64,000 bases of DNA, from contig NZ_LHVO01000002.1 in NCBI RefSeq assembly GCF_001269925.1, positions 248,001 through 312,000 of the forward strand. The letters are read 5' to 3'. The DNA is from Pseudomonas sp. MIACH (lineage in GTDB: Bacteria > Pseudomonadota > Gammaproteobacteria > Pseudomonadales > Pseudomonadaceae). The notes beneath the pieces were generated by a model. It was not told the origin of the DNA, did not search any database, and saw only the letters and a list, made by a program, of their open reading frames with translations. This document shows, piece after piece, positions 9,925-17,926 of this stretch. The position numbers were made by a program, and so were the translations under genes. The first letter of the stretch is position 1. Every line of letters begins with the position of its first letter.

Positions 9925-10439
9925 GGGCGCCTCCGCTGGTCGGCATTCACCACACGCACATGCCCGGATTCCAGGTCGAGGTCGGTTTGCAGCAACAGGC
10001 GCAAGGGCACCGGCTGCGCCCACAGGTCGCCTTCGATCTCGAAACTCAGCGCGTTGTGATTCATCTCGCCATGGCCGACGCGGGCTTTGACGCGCAGGGT
10101 GTGGCGCAGGATGCGCGGTTCAAAGGTGGCAATCGCCTGGTAGATCAGGGCTTCCAGGGCCTTGATGTCGACACTGGACACGCTGTTGCCCGCCAGCGCC
10201 GGCAGGCCGTAATTGACCACTGAGGTGCCTGCCTGTGTGTGCAGCGTGGCATCGGCATCGAGCAACGACGTGGTATTGAGCAGCCACGCCAGGTCGCGCA
10301 GCACCGAGGCTTTCAATTGGGTCAGGGACAGCACGCGTTTATCGGCGCTTTCCTTGGGATTGGTTGGGTCGTCGTCGGTCAACCGGTCCAGCAGGGACGG
10401 TTGCAGACGGTCGCGGGAAGCGATTTCAGTTACCACCAA
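9921..10439 (-). CDS. tssE: T6SS baseplate protein TssE (gp25-like)
   Basis: A 172-residue gp25/lysozyme-like baseplate component. The family core is visible ([46 protein letters not shown]). It is needed to start sheath assembly at the baseplate. In the H1 cluster of P. aeruginosa, tagJ lies between hcp and tssE. Here tssE follows hcp directly after an 87-base gap that holds a stable hairpin but no gene. Confidence 0.95.
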   Translation of the reverse strand: MVVTEIASRDRLQPSLLDRLTDDDPTNPKESADKRVLSLTQLKASVLRDLAWLLNTTSLLDADATLHTQAGTSVVNYGLPALAGNSVSSVDIKALEALIYQAIATFEPRILRHTLRVKARVGHGEMNHNALSFEIEGDLWAQPVPLRLLLQTDLDLESGHVRVVNADQRRRP

Positions 10440-10495
10440 AGCAGCTCCACGGACGGGTTATGAGAGGAACAAAAGGCTGCACTTGAGACCGTAGT

Positions 10496-10516
10496 GCCGT
10501 GGCGCGAAGCCACGGC
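10496..10516 (-). terminator. Stem-loop after hcp (attenuator or mRNA stabiliser)
   Basis: A perfect 8-bp stem gccgtggc/gccacggc with a 5-base loop, 10 bases after the hcp stop in the direction of transcription. No U-tract follows, so it is less likely a strong terminator than a partial terminator or a 3' end-protecting hairpin. It could raise Hcp over the downstream baseplate genes. Confidence 0.55.
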
Positions 10517-10526
10517 CTAAGGGCTA

Positions 10527-11015
10527 TCAGCGCTTGGTGTTGGAACGGATGTTCCAGCCAAACTTGATCGCGCCGCCGTCTTTGGTGCCGTCGGCTTTCT
10601 GCGGCTGGTAGTCGACCATCACTTGGGCGAAGTTCAGGGTGACGTTTTCAGTCAGGCGGTCATCGCCGCCCGAACCGCCGGTGCTCAGGGACGTTACCAG
10701 CACTTCTTCCAGGTTGATCACCATGTACTCGACCTGGCTTTCACCACCGGCCTTGCGCACGGTCAGCTTGACCTTGTCGATGTGCTTGCCGCTGGCGCAG
10801 TGCATCATCAGGTTCGGCGAGGCCTTGTCGACGTACTTGGTCAGCGACAGGTCCTGGATATTCACCTTGCCCGCGCCGCCGCCACCGCCAACGTGCATGT
10901 TGCCGGACTGGGCCATGCCCCAGCTCCAGTTCAGCACGTCGATTTCGTCCTTGTGGGCCTTGTCCATGGACTCGCCCTTGATGTCGCCGATCTTGATGAA
11001 AATATCAACAGCCAT
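10527..11015 (-). CDS. hcp: T6SS tube protein Hcp
   Basis: A 162-residue Hcp (TssD), the hexameric ring protein of the inner tube, also released as a secretion marker and able to hold small effectors. The start is ATG 11015, giving MAVDIFIKIGDIKGES, preceded by AGGGAG on the minus strand. The frame stays open nine codons further upstream but lacks a ribosome site there. Typical H1-type features are the Gly-rich loop (HVGGGGGAGKV) and VMVDYQPQKADG near the end. Its own spacious flanks (a REPIN before it, a hairpin after it) fit higher expression than its neighbours. Confidence 0.97.
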   Translation of the reverse strand: MAVDIFIKIGDIKGESMDKAHKDEIDVLNWSWGMAQSGNMHVGGGGGAGKVNIQDLSLTKYVDKASPNLMMHCASGKHIDKVKLTVRKAGGESQVEYMVINLEEVLVTSLSTGGSGGDDRLTENVTLNFAQVMVDYQPQKADGTKDGGAIKFGWNIRSNTKR

Positions 11016-11066
11016 GTTTTCTCCCTGGGTGGCATCAGCCACTGTATTTGTTAACGCCGCCGACCC

Positions 11067-11168
11067 CTGTAGGAGCGAGCTTGCTCGCGAAGGTCGTCAA
11101 CGGTGACGCGGGCATCCTGGATGAACGCAGCGCCTTCAAGTTTTTCGCGAGCGAGCTCGCTCCTACAG
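11067..11168. repeat. 102-bp REPIN, second family, copy A
   Basis: The ends are inverted repeats of ctgtaggagcgagcttgctc. The interior of roughly 50 bases is also conserved: the element matches the one at 59001-59102 over its full 102 bases when that copy is reverse-complemented (13 mismatches by eye, about 87% identity). It lies in the 175-base gap between tssC and hcp. Confidence 0.88.
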
Positions 11169-11190
11169 GGAGCGAGCCAGTCCCGATTTT

Positions 11191-12687
11191 TTACGCGCTT
11201 TTCGCCGAAGGCAGCTTCGATACCAGGCGCAGCGACACGGTCAGCCCTTCGAGCTGGTAGTGCGGGCGCAGGTAGAACTTGGAGTTGTAGTACCCCGGGT
11301 TGCCCTCGACGTCTTCCACGATCACTTCGGCGGCGGCCAACGGGTGCTGGGCCTTGGTGGTTTCGGTGGAGTGCGCCGGGTCACCGTCGACGTAGTTGAG
11401 GATCCAGTCCTGCAACCAGCGCTGCATCTCGTCCTTCTCTTTGAAGGAACCGATCTTGTCGCGCACGATGCACTTCAAGTAGTGAGCGAAACGGCAGGTG
11501 GCGAACAGGTACGGCAGGCGCGCGGCCAGGTTGGCGTTGGCGGTGGCGTCCGGATCATCGTATTCGGCCGGTTTCTGCAACGACTGGGCGCCGATGAACG
11601 CGGCGAAGTCGGTGTTTTTCTTGTGCAGCAGCGGCATGAAACCGTTCTTCGCCAGCTCCGCTTCACGGCGGTCACTGATGGCGATTTCGGTCGGACACTT
11701 CATGTCCACGCCACCGTCATCGGTAGGGAACGTGTGGGCCGGCAGGTTTTCCACTTCACCGCCAGACTCCACGCCACGGATGCGTGAGCACCAGCCGTAG
11801 TGCTTGAACGAACGGTTGATGTTCACCGCCATCGCATAGGCCGCGTTGGCCCAGGTGTACTTGGAGCTGTCGGCGCCGTCGGTGTTTTCTTCGAAGGCGA
11901 AGGCTTCCACCGGGTCGGTCTTGGCGCCATACGGCAGGCGCGCCAGGAAGCGCGGCATGGTCAGGCCGATGTAGCGCGAGTCTTCCGATTCACGCAGCGA
12001 GCGCCAGCCGGCGTATTCCGGGGTGGTGAAGATCTTGGTCAGGTCACGCGGGTTCGACAGTTCCTGCCATGAGCCCATGCCCATCACGGTCGGCGATGCC
12101 GCAGCGATGAACGGGGCGTGCATGGCGGCGCAGACTTTCGACAGCTCGCCCAGCAGTTCCACGTCCGGTGGCGACTGGTCGAAGTAGTAGTCGCCTACCA
12201 GGCAGCCGTATGGTTCGCCGCCGAACTGGCCGTATTCTTCTTCGTACATCTTCTTGAAGATCGGGCTCTGGTCCCACGCGGTGCCCTTGAATTTCTTCAG
12301 GGTCTTGTGCAGGTCCGGCTTGGAGATGTTGAGCACGCGAATCTTCAGCTGCTCATCGCTCTCGGTGTTATTGACGAGATAGTGCAAGCCACGCCAGGCG
12401 CTTTCCAGCTGCTGGAAATCCTTGTGGTGGATGATCTGGTTGACCTGGGCGGTGAGCTTGGCGTCGATGGCGGCGATGATCGATTCGATCGACTTGATCG
12501 CATCGTTGGACACCAGGTCGGTTTGCGCCAGGGCCTGTTCGGCCAAGGTGCGCACGGCGGTTTCCACGGCTTCGCGGGCACGCTCGGTCTTGGGCTTGAA
12601 TTCCTGCATCAACAAGGATGCGAACTCGCTGGTTTCCTCGGTTGCACCCAGGCTCTGGGCGCCTTCGCGGGCGGTATTGTCAGTCAT
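11191..12687 (-). CDS. tssC: T6SS contractile sheath large subunit TssC
   Basis: A 498-residue TssC (VipB/ImpC). Family hallmarks include DQSPIFKKMYEEEYGQFGGEPYG-type text in the middle (about residues 140-165), SWQELSNPRDLTKIF, and the C-terminal domain that ClpV recognises after contraction. TssB and TssC polymerise into the sheath around the Hcp tube. It starts at ATG 12687, two bases after the tssB stop. It ends 175 bases before hcp, with a REPIN in the gap. Confidence 0.97.
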   Translation of the reverse strand: MTDNTAREGAQSLGATEETSEFASLLMQEFKPKTERAREAVETAVRTLAEQALAQTDLVSNDAIKSIESIIAAIDAKLTAQVNQIIHHKDFQQLESAWRGLHYLVNNTESDEQLKIRVLNISKPDLHKTLKKFKGTAWDQSPIFKKMYEEEYGQFGGEPYGCLVGDYYFDQSPPDVELLGELSKVCAAMHAPFIAAASPTVMGMGSWQELSNPRDLTKIFTTPEYAGWRSLRESEDSRYIGLTMPRFLARLPYGAKTDPVEAFAFEENTDGADSSKYTWANAAYAMAVNINRSFKHYGWCSRIRGVESGGEVENLPAHTFPTDDGGVDMKCPTEIAISDRREAELAKNGFMPLLHKKNTDFAAFIGAQSLQKPAEYDDPDATANANLAARLPYLFATCRFAHYLKCIVRDKIGSFKEKDEMQRWLQDWILNYVDGDPAHSTETTKAQHPLAAAEVIVEDVEGNPGYYNSKFYLRPHYQLEGLTVSLRLVSKLPSAKSA

Positions 12688-12689
12688 GA

Positions 12690-13196
12690 TTACTGCTCCC
12701 CTGCAGGCTTAGGCGCGCTGGCAAGTGCCTGGAGCAGTGCCGGGTCCTTGATCGCCTTCATGATGATTTCTTCAGCGCCAGTCTTGCCGTCCATGTAGGT
12801 CAGCAGGTTGGCCAGTTGGGTGCGGGCTTCGAGCAGTTGCTTGAGCGAGTCGACCTTGCGGGCCACGGCGGCCGGGCTGAAGTCGTCCATGCTTTCGAAG
12901 GTGATGTCCAGGCTCAGGTTGCCTTCGCCGGTCAGCTCGTTGGGTACGTGGAACGCCACGCGCGGCTGCATGGCCTTGAGGCGCGAGTCGAAGTTGTCGA
13001 CGTCCACTTCAAGGAACTTGCGGTCGGCCACCGGCGCCAGAGGCTCGGCAGGCTTGCCAGCGAGGTCGGCCATCACACCCATCACGAAGGGCAGCTGGAC
13101 CTTTTTCTCGGCGCCGTAGAGCTCGACGTCGTACTCGATCTGCACTCGAGGCGCGCGGTTGCGCGCGATGAATTTCTGAGAACTTTGCTTCGCCAC
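12690..13196 (-). CDS. tssB: T6SS contractile sheath small subunit TssB
   Basis: A 168-residue TssB (VipA/ImpB) with the family core PRVQIEYDVELYGAEKKVQLP followed by FVMGVMADL and a C-terminal helical part. The start codon is GTG at 13196, with AGGAG about 8 bases upstream. It pairs with TssC to make the contractile sheath. In the P. aeruginosa H1 system the TssB N-terminus also binds TagJ, a partner missing in this cluster. Confidence 0.96.
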   Translation of the reverse strand: MAKQSSQKFIARNRAPRVQIEYDVELYGAEKKVQLPFVMGVMADLAGKPAEPLAPVADRKFLEVDVDNFDSRLKAMQPRVAFHVPNELTGEGNLSLDITFESMDDFSPAAVARKVDSLKQLLEARTQLANLLTYMDGKTGAEEIIMKAIKDPALLQALASAPKPAGEQ

Positions 13197-13250
13197 GTTG
13201 CTGCTCCTGGTCGCTTGAGCGACGGTGTTGTTACTGCACAGTCGGGCGGC

Positions 13251-14270
13251 TTACTCGCCGTCCGGGCCGCGCAGGTTTTCAAATTGGGACATGCCATCGG
13301 GAATCAGGTTGCGCACGATGGCCGCGAAGTCGGCGTGCACCAGATGCTTGGCCCGGTTCAACAACACCGGCAGCGGGCTCGAAGGCTCGTGCCGGGTGTA
13401 GTACGCAAGGATCTTGTCGAGGCTGCGCAGCACGTCATCACGGTTGGTGATGTCGCCGGTGGGGCGAGGTGCGGCGGGGGCAGCGGCGAAGTCGACCGAG
13501 GGGGCATTGTCGTCACTGACGGCCTCGGGTTCGCTGCTGGTATCGCTGTTCGGTACGAATTGGTTGAGGACCTGCAGTGCTTGCTTGAGCGGTTGCTTCA
13601 ACAGGCTGAGGTCCACGCCTTGGGCGGAACCCACTTGGTCGCTGACTTGCTGTTCGATGGCTTCGCAGGCAGCGCGCGCGGTGCTCAAGGCGTCGCGGGT
13701 GGCTTGCAGTTGTTCGGGGTCGCTGTCGAGGAACGCGGCGTTGAGTTGCTGGGCGCCGAGCTGTTCGTCGGGGAAACTCATCAGGCCGCTGGCATTCAGC
13801 GCGGCGCGCAGGCTAACAGGACCGAAGGTGCGCGAGCGCGTGAGGATACTTTCGCGCAGCAGACGAATGGTCGAATCGCTGGTCAAGCCGGAGAGGGCAT
13901 TGATCCGTACGGTGGGGTCGTTATCGTCGTCGGCATCCAGGCGCGGATGCAGGTCGGCCCAGTATTCGCGCAGCAGCGCATTGATCAGCGTAAGGACGTC
14001 TGCCAACCCGGCCACACCCTGGAGGGCGAGGGAGCTTTGCAGCAGGAAATGGGTGATGCGCAGGTCTTTGCTGCGCTGCAGCAAGTCGAGGCTCTGTTGC
14101 TGGATGCCACGCCATTCCGGCGGCTCAGCAGGCAGGATCGAGTCGCCCATGCTGCGCTCGGGTTGGCCCTTGGCATCACGCTCCAGTTGGAGAAAGTCCG
14201 CGTCATATTCCATATCTTCGCCACAGGGCGAAGTCGCGGAAACGGCGGTGAGCAGCAACGGCACATCCAC
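13251..14270 (-). CDS. tssA: T6SS priming/cap protein TssA
   Basis: A TssA (ImpA family) of 339 residues if started at GTG 14270, giving (M)DVPLLLTAVSATSPCGEDMEYD, the usual family N-terminus. AGGGAG lies 10 bases upstream, and a small stem-loop (14291-14308) lies in the leader. An in-frame ATG at 14315 would add 15 residues that do not look like family sequence. The ImpA_N domain covers about residues 10-130. TssA primes polymerisation of tube and sheath at the baseplate. It is the first gene of the minus operon and is divergent from tagH. Confidence 0.93.
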   Translation of the reverse strand: MDVPLLLTAVSATSPCGEDMEYDADFLQLERDAKGQPERSMGDSILPAEPPEWRGIQQQSLDLLQRSKDLRITHFLLQSSLALQGVAGLADVLTLINALLREYWADLHPRLDADDDNDPTVRINALSGLTSDSTIRLLRESILTRSRTFGPVSLRAALNASGLMSFPDEQLGAQQLNAAFLDSDPEQLQATRDALSTARAACEAIEQQVSDQVGSAQGVDLSLLKQPLKQALQVLNQFVPNSDTSSEPEAVSDDNAPSVDFAAAPAAPRPTGDITNRDDVLRSLDKILAYYTRHEPSSPLPVLLNRAKHLVHADFAAIVRNLIPDGMSQFENLRGPDGE

Positions 14271-14664
14271 TGGAATTGATCTCCCTATCAGCCCGTTAGA
14301 TGACGGGCAATGCATGCATTAGTTGCGCGAGGAACTTTGCATGTTTTCTTGGTCATATAAGCAAGATGCCACTAATGTGCCATCACTGGTATTCAAGAAG
14401 TTGTGCATTTTTGGTGTAGTACTTAGGCCTTGTCAAGGTAAGCTATTCGCCCTCTGTGACAGATGTGCGGTGCTTAACAACCTGCGCGACTGGTGGGTCG
14501 AACGATGCACCGGCATAGGATTTTTGTCATGGAGCCCAGTTAAGATCAGCGATCATGCTGGCATCAGCCGGTTTTGGACGGTCGATTACACGGCCCGATG
14601 GGGATCTCCCGGGAATCGCTGTCCCTGGGGTCGACTGCGCGCGAAGTATCAGCAAGGAGGCAAG
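14271..14664. other. Divergent control region of the two T6SS operons
   Basis: 394 bases without a gene, less GC-rich in its first 170 bases than the flanks. It must hold the promoters for tssA (leftward) and tagH (rightward). On the tssA side a stem gcccgt/acgggc sits at 14291-14308, just before the ribosome site. On the tagH side GGA triplets occur at 14518, 14531, 14576, 14602, 14612 and 14656 (the last is the ribosome site), some next to small palindromes such as gggatctccc. This resembles RsmA-controlled leaders. I could not identify a convincing sigma-70 or sigma-54 promoter by eye. Confidence 0.6.
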
Positions 14665-15999
14665 ATGTCGCTGTGTTTGACTATCACTAGTTATCACAAG
14701 ATTACCCCCGGGCAATGCTCGGAAAAGTCCATGAACCAGGGCTCGATGGCCATCGGCCGCAGCTCGGATAATGACTGGGTATTGCCTGATCCTGAGCGGT
14801 TGGTTTCTTCGCAACACTGCGTTATTCAATACAAAGATGGCCGTTATTATTTAACCGATCACAGTACAAACGGTGTGGAGTTGGTTAACGCCGGCATCCG
14901 TTTGCGCAGGGGTAATAGCGAGCTGTTGCAAGATGGCGAGCTGATCCGCATCGGCGATTACGAGATCCAGGCGCGTATTGACTTCAACGTGCAGGCCATC
15001 GACAGCCAGCCATTCGCCGGTGATTCGCCGAACAGCTTTGAGGCCTTGATGGGCGCCGTGGTGAGCAAGCCCGCGCCGACGCCGGTGATTGCCCCGCAGT
15101 TCCAAGGCGCCTCGTCGATGGACACGCTGCCGGACCTGTTCGACTTCCTCAGCCCCACCGCCGTGCCGCCGCCCACCGTGGCCGACCACGTCCCCAGCGA
15201 ACAACACGACTTCCGCCCGCCGACGCCGGTGGCTGTGCCCGTGGTCGAGACACCCGTGGTCTCGGGCTCGGTGATTCCCGAAGACTGGGACCTGTTTGGC
15301 GACACGCCAGCGCCGTCGGCCAGTGCACCGCCACCGCCACCTCCGCCACCCGCACCGATCATCCAGCCGCCACCCGTGGTCGAGCCAGCGCTCCCCGTGG
15401 CAGACAGCCAACAACCCGACCTCTTGCAAGCCTTCCTGCGCGGCGCCGGCCTGGACCAGTTGCGCCTGGATAAAGCCCAGGCTGAAGCGCAGATGGAGAA
15501 CATCGGTCGCAGCTATCGCCTGATGGTCGAAGGCCTGATCGACGTGTTGCGTGCCCGCGCCAGCCTCAAGGGCGAATTCCGCATGCAGCAGACCATGATC
15601 CAGCCTGCCGAAAACAATCCGTTGAAATTCGCACCGAATGCCGACGAAGCGTTACTGCTGTTGCTTCGCCACGGCAACCAGGCGTTTATGGCGCCGGACC
15701 TCGCCGTGCGCGACAGTTTCAACGATCTGCGCGCCCACCAACTGGCAGTGATGGCCGGCGTGGAGGCGGCGATCAAACACCTGCTCACGCGCTTTGAACC
15801 GGCACAACTGGAAGAGCGCATGGGCAAGCCCGGCGGGCTGTCGAACCTGTTCGCCGGCTCGCGCCAGGCCCAGTACTGGCAGCAGTTCACCGAGCTTTAC
15901 AGCAATATTTCCCGCGAGGCCCAGGAAGACTTCCAGGACCTGTTCGGCCGCGAATTCAGCCGGGCGTACGAAGAACACAGCGCGCGACAGCGTCGGTAA
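14665..15999 (+). CDS. tagH: T6SS FHA-domain scaffold protein (Fha1/TagH)
   Basis: 444 residues. The start is ATG 14665 behind a strong AAGGAGG; the upstream open frame is leader, not protein. An FHA domain (about residues 5-100) shows GRSSDNDW at 31-38, SSQH at 48-51 and TNG at 68-70, the phosphothreonine-binding loops. A Pro-rich linker (about 210-240) leads to the C-terminal TagH/ImpI domain. In the H1 system Fha1 is phosphorylated by PpkA, dephosphorylated by PppA, and recruits ClpV/the apparatus. All three genes are in this operon. Confidence 0.94.
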   Translation: MSLCLTITSYHKITPGQCSEKSMNQGSMAIGRSSDNDWVLPDPERLVSSQHCVIQYKDGRYYLTDHSTNGVELVNAGIRLRRGNSELLQDGELIRIGDYEIQARIDFNVQAIDSQPFAGDSPNSFEALMGAVVSKPAPTPVIAPQFQGASSMDTLPDLFDFLSPTAVPPPTVADHVPSEQHDFRPPTPVAVPVVETPVVSGSVIPEDWDLFGDTPAPSASAPPPPPPPPAPIIQPPPVVEPALPVADSQQPDLLQAFLRGAGLDQLRLDKAQAEAQMENIGRSYRLMVEGLIDVLRARASLKGEFRMQQTMIQPAENNPLKFAPNADEALLLLLRHGNQAFMAPDLAVRDSFNDLRAHQLAVMAGVEAAIKHLLTRFEPAQLEERMGKPGGLSNLFAGSRQAQYWQQFTELYSNISREAQEDFQDLFGREFSRAYEEHSARQRR

Positions 16000-16056
16000 A
16001 GCTGCGCCGCAACACACGGATTAACGGATAGCTAAGTACGTCATTGAGGACGCAGG

Positions 16057-16566
16057 ATGATTCCCAGGTTTTTACTCGCAGTCGCCACCGCGCTGCTGCT
16101 GACCGCGTGTGCCAAGGACGCGGCCAAACCCGAAACAGCCGCCGAGGCTGAAGCGGACACCGCCGCCGTCGAGCTGCATTTCCACGCCATTGCCGGGCTT
16201 AACCCGGGTGCCAATGGCCAGGCCGCCCCGGTGCGGGTGCGCATTTTCGAACTGAAGAACGCGGCCACCTTCGCCCGCTCCGATTACTTCGCCCTGGCCG
16301 ACCGTGCGCAATCGACCCTCGGTCTGGACCTGCTGGACCAAGACGAAGTCATGGTGCAACCCGGCCAGCAACTGAGCATCCAGCGCGATCTCGACCCCTC
16401 CACGCGCCAGATCGGCTTGCTGGTGGGTTATCGCGAGTTGGACCGCGCGCAATGGCGCACGGTGATCAACGTGCCGGCGCGCCAATACACCGAATACCAG
16501 ATCAGCCTCGATGTACGTGCCGTGCGCGCCGACGTCGTGGTCACCCCATCCAGCCCTGCCCAATAA
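16057..16566 (+). CDS. tssJ: T6SS outer-membrane lipoprotein TssJ
   Basis: A 169-residue lipoprotein: a hydrophobic signal followed by a lipobox with Cys18 (LLTAC). The mature part has the TssJ pattern (ELHFHAIAGLNPGANG, PVRVRIFELKNAATF, FALADRA). It anchors the TssM periplasmic domain to the outer membrane as part of the TssJLM complex. Asp is not at +2 after the Cys (Ala is), consistent with outer-membrane sorting. It lies 57 bases after tagH and 19 bases before tssK. Confidence 0.95.
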   Translation: MIPRFLLAVATALLLTACAKDAAKPETAAEAEADTAAVELHFHAIAGLNPGANGQAAPVRVRIFELKNAATFARSDYFALADRAQSTLGLDLLDQDEVMVQPGQQLSIQRDLDPSTRQIGLLVGYRELDRAQWRTVINVPARQYTEYQISLDVRAVRADVVVTPSSPAQ

Positions 16567-16585
16567 GAAGCAATCGGAGCTCCCC

Positions 16586-17920
16586 ATGTCCTGGAACAAT
16601 CGCGTGGTCTGGTCGGAAGGCATGTTCATCGGAACGCAGCACTTCCAGCAGCATGACCGTTACCTGGAAAACCTGATCGATGCCCGCAGCCGCCCGTTGT
16701 CCGCCGGCGCCTGGGGGTTCTCCGAGTTGCTGATCGACCAGGGCCTGTTGGCCCAGGGCAAGCTGGCCATCGTCTCGGCGCGCGGCCTGTTGCCGGACGG
16801 CACGCCGTTCAATATCCCCCAGGACGACCTGGCGCCCAGCCCGTTGAATATCGACGACAACCTGCGCGATGGCCTGGTCTACCTGGCCTTGCCCCTCAAG
16901 CGTGCGGGTGCGCGTGACACCGTGGATGAAGGCGAAGCCCTGGAAGCCGCGCGTTACGTGAGCCAGGTGCGCGAAGTGCGCGATGACAACGCGCCGTTCG
17001 AAAACCGCGCGCCGGTGGCCGTGGGGGCCCGGGCCCTGCGCTTGCTGACCGCCCAGGATGGCATCAGCGACTACGCCGCCGTGGGCCTGGTGCGCATAAA
17101 GGAAAAGCGCGCCGACCGAGCGCTGGTTCTCGACGACAGCTACATCCCGCCAGTCCTCGATGTGGCCGCGAGCAAACCGTTGAGCGCGTTTCGCAGCGAA
17201 CTGCTGGGCCTGCTGCACCAGCGCGGCGAAGCCCTGGCTGGCCGCGTGGTTGCCTCGGGTGCGGGCGGTGCGTCGGAGATCGCCGACTTCATGCTGCTGC
17301 AACTGGTCAACCGCGCCCAGCCGTTGATCCAGCATTTCAGCCAGTTGAGCCCGCTGCACCCGGAGCGCTTCTTCAGCGAACTGGTCAGCCTGGCCGGTGA
17401 GTTCTCGACCTTTTCCACCTCGGGCCGTCGCCCCCAGGAATACCCGCAATACCAGCACGACGACCTGGCCCTGAGCTTCGCCCCAGTCATGGCGGCGTTG
17501 CGCGAAGCCCTGTCGATGCTGATCGACAGCAAGGCCACGCCGATCCCGATTGTCGAGAAAGCCTACGGCGTTCATGTGGCCATGTTGGCCGACAAGACCC
17601 TGCTCGACAGTGCCAGCTTCATTCTGGTGGTCCGCGCCGACGTGCCCGGCGAAACCCTGCGCGCGCGCTTCGGCCAGCAGAGCAAGGTTGGTTCGGTGGA
17701 GCACATCCGTGACCTGGTCAACCTGCAACTGCCGGGTATCACCTTGCTGCCGTTGCCAGTGGCGCCGCGCCAACTGCCGTACCACGCGGGTTCCACTTAC
17801 TACGAGCTGGATCGCGGCAGCGAGCATTGGCAGCAACTGGGCAATTCCGGTGGTTTTGCCTTCCATATCGCCGGGCAGTTCCCGGGCTTGAACCTGGCCT
17901 TCTGGGCGATCCGAGGATAA
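16586..17920 (+). CDS. tssK: T6SS baseplate-membrane complex connector TssK
   Basis: 444 residues from ATG 16586 (MSWNNRVVWSEGMFIGTQHF), the standard start of the family. The frame is open 25 codons further upstream, inside tssJ. TssK is trimeric, has a siphophage receptor-binding-protein-like fold, and joins the TssFG wedges to the TssL/TssM cytoplasmic domains. Family runs near the end include KVGSVEHIRDLVNLQLPGI-like text and SEHWQQLGNSGGFAFHIAG. It ends six bases before tssL. Confidence 0.96.
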   Translation: MSWNNRVVWSEGMFIGTQHFQQHDRYLENLIDARSRPLSAGAWGFSELLIDQGLLAQGKLAIVSARGLLPDGTPFNIPQDDLAPSPLNIDDNLRDGLVYLALPLKRAGARDTVDEGEALEAARYVSQVREVRDDNAPFENRAPVAVGARALRLLTAQDGISDYAAVGLVRIKEKRADRALVLDDSYIPPVLDVAASKPLSAFRSELLGLLHQRGEALAGRVVASGAGGASEIADFMLLQLVNRAQPLIQHFSQLSPLHPERFFSELVSLAGEFSTFSTSGRRPQEYPQYQHDDLALSFAPVMAALREALSMLIDSKATPIPIVEKAYGVHVAMLADKTLLDSASFILVVRADVPGETLRARFGQQSKVGSVEHIRDLVNLQLPGITLLPLPVAPRQLPYHAGSTYYELDRGSEHWQQLGNSGGFAFHIAGQFPGLNLAFWAIRG

Positions 17921-17926
17921 TCCGCG

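Noticed and set aside
14323..14664. N-terminal extension of the tagH frame by 114 codons
   Set aside because: The FHA protein has its normal start at 14665 behind AAGGAGG, and the extension reads as low-likelihood protein across a promoter region.
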